Source: Pycnopodia helianthoides
Taxonomy: Eukaryota; Echinodermata; Asteroidea; Forcipulatida; Asteriidae
Reading direction: 5' to 3'
Assembly (NCBI GenBank): GCA_032158295.1
Contig: CM063250.1
Coordinates: 1,061,501 to 1,125,500, forward strand
Length of the DNA: 64,000 bases
Part shown: positions 25,246 to 38,298 of the stretch, piece after piece
Layout: each line of letters begins with the position of its first letter
Position numbering within the stretch: the first letter of the stretch is position 1
Program-made: the position numbers and the translations under genes
Notes under the pieces: generated by a model
Told to the model about the DNA's origin: nothing
Seen by the model: only the letters and a program-made list of their open reading frames with translations
Databases searched by the model: none

Positions 25246-26100
25246 TGACAAGAGACCTGTTCGAATCCTGTAGTTAACAATTCTAACAATTTAACAGATG
25301 TAGAGAAAACCCAAAAATTATATTCTTTATTCGATATAAAATATGACATAAATTAAACACAGTTAACAAAAATATATTTAAAAATGAGGAAAATTAATTG
25401 TTTTTATTATATATATTTTTTCCTGCTCCCTGCCATTGAGCTCAACATATAAAGTTGCTTGGCAGTTATTTATTTCCCCCATAAAGCGTCAGACTGTACA
25501 AAATTGGTCCCTTGCCTAAAAACATACTACAGCTAGACAAGAATCTTCAAAAATTGCTTTTGCCAGCAGTATTTTTCAGCGATCCCGTGTTAATAATCCA
25601 TAATAATTTTGATCAACCGCAAAGAATGACGGTATTCGATGTAAACAACAAAATACCCCCTCCCCAATCAAGCATGGATTCCCTCAGCTGTTGTGTACAT
25701 AAGCACCCACTCACTACAGGCTGCCAGGTCTGCTTCTAATGCATCTCAGAAAGAGAGGAGAGAGCAAGCGATCTCCAACAATGACGACAATATTTCTAAA
25801 CTCTCAGTATCCATCTCCGATACTCCTTTCCCTCCCCTGACCTTTAGCAATCACAATAAGTAGTCTGAATTCTCCATAAATAGCCATTTTTCCCGATGGC
25901 CCTACTTTTAAATGAGGAGCAAAGAAATTTAAAGCAATAAAACTCTTAACTTGTATTGTTGATGAGGAGCATCTAAATTCATCTATTTTGGGAGGAATTT
26001 TTTTACGCTTTCATTCTAAGATCTCTGGTCAGTTGGGAAATGATATTACTCAAAAGAGAGCAAGACATTTACTGAAGTAAATGCCACTTGGGGCCCACTC

Positions 26101-26448
26101 TCATAAAGCTGGTAAACAAATAACTTTACTTAGCGAAGACAAATAATACTAAGCAGAAATAAGTTTCCAACCAAAATACAATGCATTAACACTGTTATGA
26201 CTGGTGCCCTGCTGTTATTTTCACAAAGCAAAAAATATTTTTCTGAACATTATTTTCTGTTTAACAGTTTAAGGACATTTTAAAAAGCTGTCTTGCAGAA
26301 AATATTACTCTGTAGGTTTATCCGTTTAGCAGAACCATAGCGGAGAGGAAATCACTCATAGTATTTGGGCTGCAACCGGTTTCTGCTTAGCAACATTGGT
26401 CAGTGCTGAGCAAATTTATCTCAAGCAGCTTTTATGAAATTGAACCCT
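26101..26448. mobile_element. Foldback element, 'tcataaagctg...ctaagcag' family
   Basis: Left end ctcataaagctggtaaac; right end caagcagcttttatgaaatt is complementary to it. The interior repeats 'ctaagcag', 'tgctgagca' and 'aaatattact'. Related elements at 35543, 39521, 54617 and inside the 305-bp repeats at 45949-46866. Confidence 0.6.
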
Positions 26449-27409
26449 GATGGTCAAACTAGCAGAAAATCATGGTGCCTGCATGTCCATGTATAACACT
26501 CTTATCCATAAGTTGCTTCTCTTCATCCAGGTGTACAACTAGGGTCCTGTGAGGGCTGAGGTGGTAATTGGTTGGATTGATACCTCTAATGTCTCACTTT
26601 GACTGTAGTCTCATGTGAGATGAGAGAACATTAGTGGGAACTTTCAAAGTATTTCACAAGGACCTGAGGTCAATTTCAACTAAGCACAGAGATATCTACC
26701 TAGCAGAACAAACTCACCAATCATAAGGAAAATTCACAAAATATTAATTGAATATTTCACTTTATTTGCAAGTAAACTCATTTGTACCCAATTTAGAAGA
26801 AAAACAAATAACAAAGAACATTGGGCTTAGGATGAAAAAAAAACAAAAATTAATAAACAAAAATAAATACAATTTTCTTTGAATATCTGCTGAATACTGC
26901 AACTCCAAATCTAGGCCAGCTGCGGTATTTTCTGCAATAATAAACCCCTCTGCATTATTTTTTATTAAAACAGGTTTTGTTTATTCTGAAAACAGCTCCG
27001 ACATACATTTGTGTTAATCAGGTCATCAGCATATCCCTGGTGTTTGAGCTGCTCCTGTGCTGTTCTTTGAAATGTCCGAATAATCCCACAAGAGAAGAAA
27101 GTGATGTCATGTGTTAGGTGGCCTACTTATGGAGACCTCCTGCTGGTTATAACTGTCAAATTAGAGCTACTGTGGTTGTCTACTGAGTTCCAACAATACA
27201 CACACAAAAATTAATAAACAAAAGGGTGTCCTTTTTGTTTTAACTTTGTGAGGATTTTAGATTCTGGTCAGACATCCTTTAGATTGCCATTATCAAACGA
27301 ATTGCCATCACTCATTTTTTCTTCACAAGGCTTGGTGAAGATTCTCTGATTTAGGGAAGCGTTGTGCAATTTTTTAATCAAGTAATAAGCACAAGGCATG
27401 TGAATTAAT

Positions 27410-27530
27410 TTTAGGTAAACAAAGACAAAATGACTACAAAGGGGTTTGAACCTGCAACATCTGGAATGATATTCTAGTGCTCTACCAACTGAGCTAGTGG
27501 TCGCCCTATTTTATCAACAACAAATTGTTA
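27410..27530 (-). repeat. Diverged tRNA-like module
   Basis: Minus strand: gaccactagctcagttggta, gagcactagaatatcattcc, aggttcaaacccctttgtag. A-box and B-box are recognisable and acceptor-stem ends partly pair. The flank 'aaacaaagacaaaatgac' matches the inverted-repeat flank of the modules at 12229, 29401 and 44827. Confidence 0.6.
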
Positions 27531-28636
27531 CAAGAATCAATGGTTTACTGTTATGTGAATTTTAGTACAAGTTAGTATAAAAATAAGCTTCAATATCATT
27601 AATTGACTAGTTTTAATTGTTGTTAAATACTTTTACATATTCATTGGATTTTTGGGGAGAGTGGAAAAAAAGGCCCAACACAGCACTTCATCCTAACCAA
27701 ATAAACAAAAAGACCCCCTCACCCCCCCCCCCCCAAAAAAAAACACCCCCCAAAACAACATTTGCATTTAAAGTATTGTCTCTATTCGATCTAGAGTTTC
27801 AGGCTCTTCAACCAACTAAACATTTTGTGACGTAAATATTGAATAAGTTCAACCCTGGAAGGAAGTGACCTGGTTAACTCTCGGGGATAAACCATAATGG
27901 GTCAATTATGCCCTTAATGCTGTAATGGGCATCATCATAACCTATGAACTGGCATAATGGTTGTAATTCAACCCACAAGACTGAGTCTTCTAGAATAATT
28001 TACTTAAATGATAGATAGTATAAGCACAAAAACCTCCAAAGAAGTTATTCCACTTGACTTACTGCCTCTATCTTTGTGTAAAAAATGTAGGTGGAGTTTG
28101 AAAGTGGATGACAGTGCGTGTTCATTTTTGTTGCTGACAAAAAAGCGACAAAAAAACAAACAAAAACAAAACAAAAAACGCATTTAAAAAAAAAACCCAA
28201 ACACACGCATTTCACGACCGGGTAAATTAAGGACTTCTCTTTGTTCTCATATTGATTGGACTGCTTTTAAGTGATGTCCTAGTCACGGATATCAATTGGT
28301 GGTGGTGGTGGTCCCTTCCCCCCACCTCCAACACCAATTGCTTAGGTGGACACATTTAGTTGTAAGAGAAACAACCAGCTAACTAAAATCTCCCAGCTTC
28401 TATACACAAAAGTTCTGAACAAAAACAACTCGGCTTCCACCATCTTTTGTTACATACTCTGCCCGACACTTAAAGCATGGACCAAGGTGACCAGCCTGTC
28501 TCTTTTATCACACATTGCGCATTGGGGAGAAATTCAGCTTTACAGAAAGTGAAGTCCTATACTTAAAGCAACCCATCTATTAAAAACTGCAAAAACTGAT
28601 GCCTAAAAAGATATTAGATCTACTACAAATATCCTT

Positions 28637-28846
28637 AGGCCTGGTCACAAGAGGCAATTTACAGGCAACCAGTTCCAGGCAATCTTCAAGAAGAAAGGTC
28701 ATCCCCATTTGAACTGTCAACTACTTTTCTCTTGAATTGTAAGACACTGTTAAAAAATAACTCATGTGCTTCAGAAGTGTTTATTTTGTACTGCACTGCA
28801 GTTGGTTGCCCCTGAGTTGCCGATAAATAATTGCCAGGCCTGACCA
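28637..28846. mobile_element. Foldback element with 'aggcctggtca' ends
   Basis: Left taggcctggtcacaagagg-caattt and right aaataattgccaggcctgac-ca are imperfect inverted repeats around a non-coding interior with 'ggcaaccagttccaggca' and 'gcagttggttgcccctgagt', themselves partly complementary. Confidence 0.6.
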
Positions 28847-29400
28847 TACAACCTTCAGGTTACTGTACTACAGCTCCTTGTCTCCTGACTAAAAACTACC
28901 CTTGATCTGTTCCTCACTGGTCCTCCATCATAAAATATCCATTTATATGATCTAAATTGTGAATGGCTATTGTTTATATTTTCAATTTTACCACCTAGGT
29001 CCCCTCGGCAGTTATTCACCTCCATTTTAAATTGATAAACCACATAAATCAGCTGGAAGTAGCCCTGACAGCCACTGATGGAAACACCTTGACTTGATAA
29101 CAACAGGGTGGCAAGTAGGAAAAAGGGTTTTATAGTAAATGGTCAATAAATCATAGTTTCTGAAGCCTTTTTTTTTCTTGACGCCATGAGTGTACTCAAA
29201 CTGGCTCTTCAAGGCAAATTCATCAAGTGTATTTTTGGGTGATATATTGACACTATTAGCAAAAGTTTATTTCCCTGCAGTACAGAGCAAACAGTTGCAA
29301 AAACAATGCATGTATTTATGAATCATACAAAATTGCTGAAACAAACAACAGCTGAGCTTGAAATCAAGTTTTTAAAAGTTGTCATAAATACAAGGAAACA

Positions 29401-29626
29401 ATTTGGGGTTGAACAAAGATAAATTGACTAGAGTGGGGTTTGACCTCCAGATTAACAAGCCGGTGCTCAACCAACTGAGCTATCTAGCCCTATGTAGGCA
29501 GTCTCCCTATTTTGTCAATATATCTTTGTTCCAGGTGCCAGTCAAATTATTTTCTTTGTTCAACCCCAAAATATTTAAAATCTACCCAGTCAGTTTCCCT
29601 TGTGATTTATTACTTAAATACAAGGA
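29401..29626 (-). mobile_element. tRNA-like module bracketed by long inverted repeats
   Basis: The tRNA-like core (minus strand: gctagatagctcagttggtt, gagcaccggc, gttaatctggagg, tcaaaccccactctagtc) is flanked by atttggggttgaacaaaga on the left and tctttgttcaaccccaaaat on the right, almost perfect inverted repeats. The tail block 'cagtcagtttcccttgtgat' follows in the opposite orientation to the copies at 12229 and 60910. The core has lost a few bases next to the B-box, so it is not a working tRNA. Confidence 0.75.
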
Positions 29627-30859
29627 CTGCCATTTCTGAGATCATAGGAAGTGTATTTTCAGTAGCTCCATGAAATCCATCACTCAATAACTTGGGCAAC
29701 AAGATTCAACTTAGGAGGGGAAACATAAAGAGCCACTACCACATGCAGTGATTTTATGACCATTCAGGGAAGATTTCAGGCCAATAAAAGCAAGCGATTT
29801 CATACTTCATGGAGGCTTTTAGAATCAATGTTTACTCTTAAAGGTGCCTTTTGATGCCTGAACCAGGAATGACCAACAACTCTTGGTCGATGTTTTCGGA
29901 ACTAGAGCTGCAGTGAAGTGAATTACAAGTCATTAGATGTTGGTTTATGCACGAACGATTTTGTTTCTAGAAGTTCTAGACCTCCGGGTTAACAGTCCAA
30001 CAGTTCAGTGCTTTTAATTATCAATTCTGTAAGAACTACCATAAAAAGTCATTAAACTTAAGTGGCACTGATCCTTGACTCCTTAATTAAAGACAATCCC
30101 TTCCTGATTGTTTAACTACCCTCAAGATAAGCTTCTGAGTTCAGTATTGGACAACCACTTCATAATCAAACCATAAATGCACCATTCTCTTTAATCTGAC
30201 GGAAGTCACAGTGTTTGAAATCTCATTGTTCTTATTCTCTGAAAGAATGAGGCACTGACCGTCCAATGACTACACTCTTGTTGTTTTGACCTTTTCAACC
30301 TTAAAAAGTAGAGAAAGCCCCCCCTCCCTCTTCCTCCCCCCCCCCCCTCTACCCAGATAACTTGCCAATAACTCGATTGGTGGCCTAATGTCATTTTGTC
30401 GGCTTCTATTCTACTAGCACGCCTGCTGATTATTAAATTTGTATAAATGACACCTAAAGAAAAAACGCCTTGGGGTTTCAATTGTCGTACATCGCAGAAT
30501 CTCTGGGACCTCGCATGTGCTGGGCGAAAAAGGAGGGGAAATGACAACAAACGAAAGGCGGAAGAATGAAATGAAAACAGAGACTGTATCGACCTACAAG
30601 TGTTTGGTGTATTAGTTAAAGTCGCTGTGTTGTAGACACGGTGACCTGCGTTTTGAAAGTATGTCAATATAGAGCCATCACTTCATTGACCAAATTTTGT
30701 GGACTTAATGTCTGTTTGGGCAAAGATGAATGCTAACATTAATGTTTGTAAAATACATGTAATTAGGGTTGAGATGGTGAATAAAATATCGTCCACCAAC
30801 ATCTACTGAATTAAAGATTTGACTAACTGCTCCCTCGTCCTTAAAGCCCCATTTATCAG

Positions 30860-30889
30860 TCTCTCTCTCTCTCAAGAGAGAGAGAGAGA
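30860..30889. repeat. Perfect (CT)/(GA) hairpin
   Basis: A CT run is followed by an equal GA run with no spacer beyond AA, forming a perfect 14-bp inverted repeat. Confidence 0.9.
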
Positions 30890-30996
30890 ATAGATTAATT
30901 TGGAATTCTGTAAGTTGGAATACAAGAGTGAAGAGTACAAAAGCCCAGTTTACAGGAGAGTTCGGAGAGGCATTTTCACATCACTTGGGTCTGATC

Positions 30997-31120
30997 AGAG
31001 CTGCCAGCATTTGCATCTGGGCTTGTTTCCATAATCAGGGAGAAATTTGTCCATCGGAACCTGGAAAGATTGGTTTATTTTCAGGGAAACTTCTGCAGAA
31101 TCAGGGAGAGCTGGCAGCTT
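30997..31120. mobile_element. Foldback element 'agagctgccagc...gctggcagct', copy 1
   Basis: Ends agagctgccagc and gctggcagct are complementary. The interior has 'ataatcagggagaaatttgt' and 'ggtttattttcagggaaact'. A second copy lies at 38922-39123 with the same blocks. The ORF at 30928-31152 is explained by it. Confidence 0.7.
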
Positions 31121-32030
31121 TGATATCTGCACTCTGGTGTACCAAGAGATAATCATTATCTGAGATTATTTAGAATCAGAATATACCATTTTTAATGTTT
31201 TACGTCCATAATCAATAAGCAAAAAAGTAAGAAAGGTTCCTTAAAAGGTAAAACAGACAATTTTCCTTCGGACAAAATCACTTTCCAATTTATTACAGCA
31301 ACGTTTGCATCACTTCATAAAAGCCAAACACAAGGTTTGGGATAAAACTTGTTGTTTTCTCTCATTTGAACATGGTGCGTGACGTGCATTACAATGTCAA
31401 ATGGAAACTCTGTGTCAGTTCATGAAAACAAAAATTGTCACTTTTGTGCAATGGTTGCAATGTATAATTATCGTAATTAAAAAAGGTGAAGCTCTTGAAG
31501 CTCTTAGCTTCCTAAAATTATAGGCCTTGATGGATACTGTTTAAACATGTAAAAAACCTAAACAAAAAAAAGGTCGTTCTGCACGCAGGGTGTCAGTTCC
31601 TGGCGTCTAGATATGAGGAACTCGGGGCCTAGAAAAGAAATTGCTGTTTGACAAATTTGTCAAAACATTTCACAGATGGGTTTTCACACTTGTTCGAGAT
31701 TGGCAATGAAAAATGCAGTAATCACATGCTGGCGCCACGAAAAGGGCGGTTCAATGAAGTACAGTTGCCTTCTTATTGTTGGATTTCTTTCTCCTGTGTT
31801 TGGTTTATGTGATTGTTCATGAAATGTAATTTAACCTGGTGTACCCACTTTCGCAAATCGACAAAAATAAACAGAAAATTCCCCTGGATTTGTCTGGAAT
31901 GTCTGTACCAAGTAAGGTTAAGAAAATAACATGCACAGAAGAATTCCATTGCAGTGGTTTTCTTTCGAACAATCTGCAGGGGAAGATTCAACTCCAAGGA
32001 ATCATAAGATTGCTTTTCCTTCTTCCCCAT

Positions 32031-32384
32031 GCAGGGCTAGAATTTGGGGAAAAAACCCACAAGACCGCAGGGCTTGTAGCTCAAAATATTTACTGGACCG
32101 GAATTTTGAGTACAAGACCAGAATTGAAGTGAGAAGAAAAAATGCCTACACAGGTTAATAAATGAACTGTTTGAATTTGAAAAAGCACTAACAGAAGATT
32201 TATCTCATTTGTATATTATCGGTAAGTAGTCTTCGATAATCAGCAGAATTGTATTTATCAGACTGAAAGTCAACATTTGAACAAAAACACAAGGCCGCTG
32301 GACTTGTCCAGACAAGAGTTTACTGGCCCAATGCTAAAATCACTGGCCTCGGGCCAGTGGTCCAGTGTCAAATTCGAGCCCTGC
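32031..32384. mobile_element. TIR element 'gcagggct(a/c)gaattt'
   Basis: Left end gcagggctagaattt; right end aaattcgagccctgc (14 of 15 complementary). Inside, 'aagaccgcagggcttgtagc' and 'aaggccgctggacttgtcca' are related blocks near the two ends. A fragment with similar wording ('gactggccagtgggaccagt') is at about 43650. Two plus-strand ORFs here are by-products. Confidence 0.65.
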
Positions 32385-34383
32385 CATTCTTAGTTTCTAA
32401 CGAGAGAATTCTGAAACTAAAACTACAGGAGGAAAAACTGAGGAATGCCAGAGATGAAATTTGTAACCTGTCACTTTTGGTGGATGTTTGTTTTGTGTGT
32501 GTGTGTTTATTTTGGGGAGCAGTGGTTTGGGATTTTTTGCTCTACCTCCTATTTAGTACGGACTGGTTATGGAAGGGACAGGGTGATATTTATAGAAATA
32601 TTCACTTTAAAAAAAAGTATGTTTGCTCTTAAGCTAAAAATTGATTATCTCTCTGATAAATAAATTTGAAGGATTGTACCAACAAACAACTCGAGGAGGA
32701 GCAAATCCTTTCCATCTGAAAAACCTCATTGATTTAAAACTGCAGAGTAAAGGGAGATCCAATCTCATGCATGTTTAATCAACCCTCCTTCTGTCTTGTA
32801 AGTGGCCACTGAGTTTACCCAAGGCCAAGACCCCAACATCTTTTCGTAGAAGTGCCAATCTCATGAGGATACTGTCCCGCCACACACCTGCCCAAGTTGG
32901 CTGTGATGTCATAATTTGAGGGGGGGGGGCCGGAGGAGATGGGGGATGAGGTGGGAGGCTAAACTGATGTCTTCTCACCTTCTTAGTGATGGTGCATGCA
33001 TCTCCTACACTTAAACTTTTGATGCTGGCTTTAATATGCATCACTCTACAAAATGGACTTTAAATGTTTTGCAAGGACAGGGGAAGAAGGAACAACAATT
33101 TTCAAAATTCAATGTCCGGCGGATTTGGCATGTGACGCGAAGATCAATATTTTCTTGTATGAAAGCGGCCATCAGGTGGAGGCATTTACAATAACTGCAT
33201 GCGTGGGCACAGTACATGATTCCCATCAAGATAAAAGTGGAATCTGATCGGCCATCAAAGTTTGCTCTATTTTTCTTCTTAAATAAATTATACCTTTTTT
33301 TTTGGTTTGCTTAAGTTAGGAAGTGGCATCCTGTTTTTAAATGAAATGCAAATCATTCAGATTTGTCTGTTCATATTGACAGGTATTACAGCTTTTGGTT
33401 GCTAGACACGTATTTCCTTGGCACCCACTGAGTATTCAAGCACATGAATGGCGTTAGATTTCACAAAGTCTCTCCCTTTTTCCACACCCCGGGGTTAAAC
33501 TTACTCATTCAAAACAACAAATCTCCATAGTGGAGAGGACTTGCCAAACAAACATTGAATAGAGTAACATGACGCCGGACATGGTCAGTGCTTAACTTTA
33601 CATCGTGGCATATGACTAGCAATCCAACGTACTCGAAAGCCATAACGAACATTTTGGTGTTTCAAGACTTATTGTAAGCCATAATTGGCGGCTACTGCTG
33701 CGGCTGTGGCTGCTGCTAAGGGTATTGCTATGGGCTTGTTCATGTGACAATCAAGCCCCAGCCGTTAGTTAAGATACGTCCCACTTTTAAACACCTTTAA
33801 CCTGCTATCACTAATTTGGTCACGTACCCTGTCTGCAATAGCAAAAATAAACACTGATTCTCACCATGTTTTGTTCTCAGATCGTTTTGCCCTCTCAGCT
33901 TCAGATTGGTTACATTGATTTGCATCTCAGAAAGTCAAGATGGCTGCACTTTGATTAAGGATTTATCTTCAAACAAACTTGAATCCTCGATTCTGACTAG
34001 TCGACCCATAGCAACACGAGTGTAATATTAACCTATATTGCACGACCCATATCGAACCCTGTTCTATCTAACCCTGTCCCTGTTCCAACGTGCTGTTTTA
34101 ACTCTGTGTGTTGCGCTGTTTTAACTCTGTGTGTTGCGCTATCTTAAGCTACAATTCAAGTTTGCCTGCTGATCAATTCATTATTACACGTGTTCTCGCG
34201 GAATACAGAAAACTTTTGCTTGTCTGCGTCCTATATCCAACGAGGTCAAACGAGTTAGATATTGGATGCAGGCGCTCTATTTTTTTCCATATTCCGCAAG
34301 CGCTTTTGTGATAACTGATAAATAATACATGGACCCCCCCCCCCCCCGGCACTTGCAAATGATATCATATCACTTGCTGTTAA

Positions 34384-34440
34384 CCCTGGGGGAGGGGGCA
34401 GGGAGAGGGGGAGGAGAGGGGAAGGGACAGGGAAGGGAGT
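34384..34440. repeat. G-rich purine tract
   Basis: Closely spaced G-runs (ggggg, ggggg, ggg, gggg, gggg...) in a purine-only strand; possible G-quadruplex or triplex former. Preceded at 34336-34348 by a C-run. Confidence 0.6.
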
Positions 34441-35542
34441 AACATTTGTGTGTAAGTGTGGCTGAAACCACTAACATCAGACACTATCTATCATCAGTAT
34501 ATTGACAACTAAAATTGGAAAGTATAAATCAACTTTGAGAAAACCTCATCCCCCCTTCATTATTTCAGAACTTGGTAAGCAAAAATAATCTCTAGATGTT
34601 TAAGAGAAACTTGAACAATGACAAGTTACCCCCACCAAAAATGGCTCCCTCAGCCTCTGTATAAACATGAACAGTGGATTTAAACATCAGCTCTCTCATC
34701 CCCTTGGCCCTACTATTGACTGATCACTTGACATCCTTCACGTGAATTTCTAATAACTGCGCAATGCGTCATCAAGAAAGAAATCATGAGGATTGTGGAC
34801 CAAAATTTAATTTTGCAAATGACCGCAGTACTTAAATCTCGCTGTTTCTACGAAGAAAAAAAATTCCAAACGCAAATACACATGTCCTCAAGCTGGACAT
34901 AGGAACCGGATGTCGGGAAACAAAAATCCGAGAATTTGGTATCCGAGCTATAAGCCACCACACCATAGAATCATGTCACATTAATCCCTTTAGAAGGACA
35001 TTGATCAGAAAACAGTGAAAATTAAAAACCTTGAGATCTCATGGAACTTCATCTTCCACATCCTACCCCTAAATCAAATAATCTTTCCAATCCAAATAGT
35101 CCACCTGCCCCAAAACGCTCTCAAGAAAAAAGATGTGTGGAAATCTACTGAATATAATCGGTTGGTTTAAGTTAGGAAAATTTTAAGAACACAGGCATTG
35201 TGGGTTTTTTTGTTTTCTTTTTTTTCTGGTTGAACTTATTTTGCAGGTAGACAAATTGTTGAGTGATGACGGATTGAAGCATTTTAAGCATTTTGTGATG
35301 AAGATGTAATTAAGTGTTTTTTTTTCTCTGGGGTGAGCGCTATCTAAAAAAAAAATCTTTAGAGAAAAGATAATACCCCACAAAGTCAGTTCAATTTTCA
35401 CAACATTCATATCAGAGCTTCCCTCTTAATGTTACAGCTAAGACATGGTTTCCTTTTCTTACTCTAAAGTCTCATTACCTCTACATATACAGACATCTTG
35501 GGTTGGATTCGAACCTCCGCACTCTAAAGCAGATATTTCAAA

Positions 35543-35716
35543 CAATTTCATAAAATTGTTAAGCAGGAAATTATGCTGTGCAAACTTTTCTGCTCAACAA
35601 AAATTTACAGGAAAACCAGTATAATAGCATAACAATATATGGTATTTTTACTGGAAACCTGTTTCTGCTAAACAGGATTTCTTTTGCTGAGCGATTTTTG
35701 TGGTTAACAGCTTTTT
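35543..35716. mobile_element. Foldback element, 'tcataaa.ttgttaagcag' family
   Basis: Left end tttcataaaattgttaagca; right end tgtggttaacagctttttt. The interior contains 'tctgctcaaca', 'gtttctgctaaacagga' and 'tgctgagcga', the vocabulary of the 39521 element. Confidence 0.6.
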
Positions 35717-36293
35717 TAATTAGGAAGTGTGCACGTACACGGAACTACTTTACAATGGAGATTTACTCTGCTGCCACTTGGTAATCCACAACATAAGCAT
35801 TTCATGGAGGTCAGGCAGACTACAGTCACGTACAGCAAGTACCCTTGCAATTTAATTGCACTTGTCACTTAATTATACTCAGATGTAGAGTGCTTGTCCA
35901 CTACAGTTTGTGGACATTGTTTTTAATAATATTAAATGTACTGTTATGAAAGTCCACAGAGCAAGTGGACTCTCCTTGTTCCTAGACAAATATTAGGAGA
36001 ACATGATGTATTTAATTGGTTCAGTTATTGGTAGAACAAAAGACATTGGATGGAGGAATCTACTGACATGATGAATGTCATGCATCATGAAGTGTAATTA
36101 TTGTATCCGTCAATCATGACCGTTAAATCAATATGAAATATGTGCATGGAGATCAAATACAACAACCTGCTGCTTTACCGGTGACCAATCAATTATTTTG
36201 AGACATAAGAGTATTAAGGGTTTCTAATGTAGTTCTCATATTTCTACTTCAGTGTGGGCAGGTGCATCAGCTGCAGGAGGCTCAAAGGCTGGC

Positions 36294-36307
36294 GGGGGGG
36301 GGGGGGG
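36294..36307. repeat. Poly-G run
   Basis: Uninterrupted G run of about 14 bases; similar runs at 20681, 44117, 53573, 57354 and 58215. Confidence 0.9.
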
Positions 36308-36418
36308 TCGGCATTGATATTGTTTACCAGATTGCTTGTGGAGTGTGACTGTGCTAAGCTAGGAGAGGACCTGAGAAGTTGTGATGAAAGGGAGTAGGAT
36401 ACTCACGGGGAGTGTGGT

Positions 36419-38000
36419 GGGAGATCAATGTACCGCTTGCTGTGAGCACTTAGGTCTACTTGAGGTACCATGGTGTATAAAGGGCAGAGTAGGGGCTGGG
36501 GAGTTACCATGGTTTAACAAGGGCAGTGTAGGGGCTGAGGAGGTACCATGGTGTAACGAGGGCAGTGTAGGGGCTGGGGAGGTACCATGGTTTAACGAGG
36601 GCAGTGTAGGGGCTGGGGAGGTACCATGGTTTAAAGAGGGCAGTGTAGGGGCTGGGGAGGTACCATGGTTTAACAAGGGCAGTGTAGGGGCTAGGGAGGT
36701 ACCATGATGTAAAGAGGGCAGTGTAGGGGCTGGGGAGGTACCATGGTTTAACAAGGGCAGTGTTGGGGCTAAGGAGGTACCATGGTTTAACAAGGGCAGT
36801 GTATGGGCTGAGGAGGTACCATGGTTTAACAAGGGCAGTGTAGGGGCTAGGGAGGTACCATGATGTAAAGAGGGCAGTGTAGGGGCTGGGGAGGTACCAT
36901 GGTTTAACAAGGGCAGTGTTGGGGCTAAGGAGGTACCATGGTTTAACAAGGGCAGTGTATGGGCTGAGGAGGTACCATGGTTTAACAAGGGCAGTGTAGG
37001 GGCTAGGGAGGTACCATGATGTAAAGAGGGCAGTGTAGGGGCTGAGGAGTTACCATGGTTTAACAAGGGCAGTGTAGGGGCTGGGGAGGTACCATGGTTT
37101 AACAAGGGCAGTGTTGGGGCTAAGGAGGTACCATGGTTTAACAAGGGCAGTGTAGGGGCTGGGGAGGTACCATGGTTTAACAAGGGCAGTGCAGGGGCTG
37201 GGGAGGTACCATGTTGTAACAAGGACAGTGTAGGGGCTGGGGAGGTACCATGATGTAAAGAGGGCAGTGTAGGGGCTGAGGAGTTACCATGGTTTGACAA
37301 GGGCAGTGTTGGGGCTAAGGAGGTACCATGGTTTAACAAGGGCTGTGTAGGGGCTGGGAGGTACCATGGTTTAACAAGGGCTGTGTAGGGGCTGGGGAGG
37401 TACCATGGTGTAACAAGGGCAGTGTAGGGGCTGGGGAGGTACCATGGTTTAACAAGGGCAGTGTAGGGGCTGGGGAGGTACCATGGTGTAACAAGGGCAG
37501 TGTAGGGGCTGGGGAGGTACCATGATCTAACAAGGGCAGTGTAGGGGCTGGGGAGGTACCATGGTTTAACAAGGGCAGTGTAGGGGCTGAGGAGGTACCA
37601 TGTTTAAACAAGGGCAGTGTTGGAGCTAAGGAGGTACCATGGTGTAAAGGGCAGTGCAGGGGCTGGGGAGGTACCATGATGTAAAGAGGGCAGTGTAGGG
37701 GCTGAGGAGTTACCATGGTGTAACAAGGGCAGTGTATGGGCTGAGGAAGTACCATGGTGTAACAAGGGCAGTGTAGGGGCTGGGGAGGTACCATGGTTTA
37801 ACAAGGGCAGTGTAGGGGCTGGGGAGGTACCATGGTTTAACAAGGGCTGTGTAGGGGCTGGGGAGGTACCATGGTTTAACAAGGGCATTGTAGGGGCTGG
37901 GGAGGTACCATGGTGTAACAAGGGCAGTGTAGGGGCTGGGGGAGATCAGCTTTGATATTGTAAACTCTTGCTGTGAGTACTTAGGCAGTGTAGGGGCTAG
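36419..38000. repeat. 39-bp minisatellite, about 38 units, with duplicated flank
   Basis: Core array 36464-37941. Unit ggtaccatggtttaacaagg-gcagtgtaggggctgggga is 39 bp, equal to 13 codons, so all frames stay in register. The minus strand is open for 304 codons (36425-37339, repeating NHGTSPAPTLPLL) and again at 37333-37921. This is a consequence of unit length, not evidence for a protein. Unit variants (tttaac, gtgtaac, atgtaaag; gtaggggc, gttggggc, gtatgggc) recur in a fixed order: the block starting ggtaccatgatgtaaagagg is at 36698 and 36854, exactly four units apart. The left flank (gggagatcaatgtaccgctt, gctgtgagcacttagg) reappears on the right at about 37940-37986 (ggggagatcagc, gctgtgagtacttagg), followed by a partial unit. 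Confidence 0.95.
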
Positions 38001-38298
38001 TCACGATATACTCAAGTTCTGGTGTTGTCAGAGTGTTGGTTTGGGTCCCTGGTCATGGCACTTGTTCTCTCAACGAGACATCAGACATTGTAAAGAGAAG
38101 GTTTCGATCCAGTCTTGCTGACTTTAATGGCTGCAGACTGCGCCACATCACCTTGTAAACCCTTACAAGATGCTACATAAATGGGTCTCTTAATTCAAAC
38201 ACAGCGATGCCTACCTGTCATAAAATAAGGAGTGCTTTAGTTTGAAACGCCCGCCGGATGTGATAACGTGCTATACAAGAACTGTGTATTATTGTTAT
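38000..38298 (+). mobile_element. tRNA-derived SINE, diverged
   Basis: Follows the minisatellite directly. Head remnants 'tcaagttctggtg' and 'cagagtgttggtttgggtcc', then 'catggcacttgttctctcaa', 'ggctgcagactgcgccacat', 'caccttgtaaacccttacaa', 'aaatgggtctcttaattcaa' and an A/T end. Same order as at 10520 and 19548; the A-box is lost. Confidence 0.75.

Noticed and set aside
33053..33247. 64-codon plus ORF (MDFKCFARTGEEGTTIFKIQ...)
   Set aside because: Composition is plausible but there is no splice context, no recognised family, and an overlapping ORF on the other strand.
36425..37339. 304-codon minus-strand ORF (repeating NHGTSPAPTLPLL)
   Set aside because: Wholly within the 39-bp minisatellite, whose unit is a multiple of three; the opposite strand and later segment are also open. 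No flanking coding sequence or family match.
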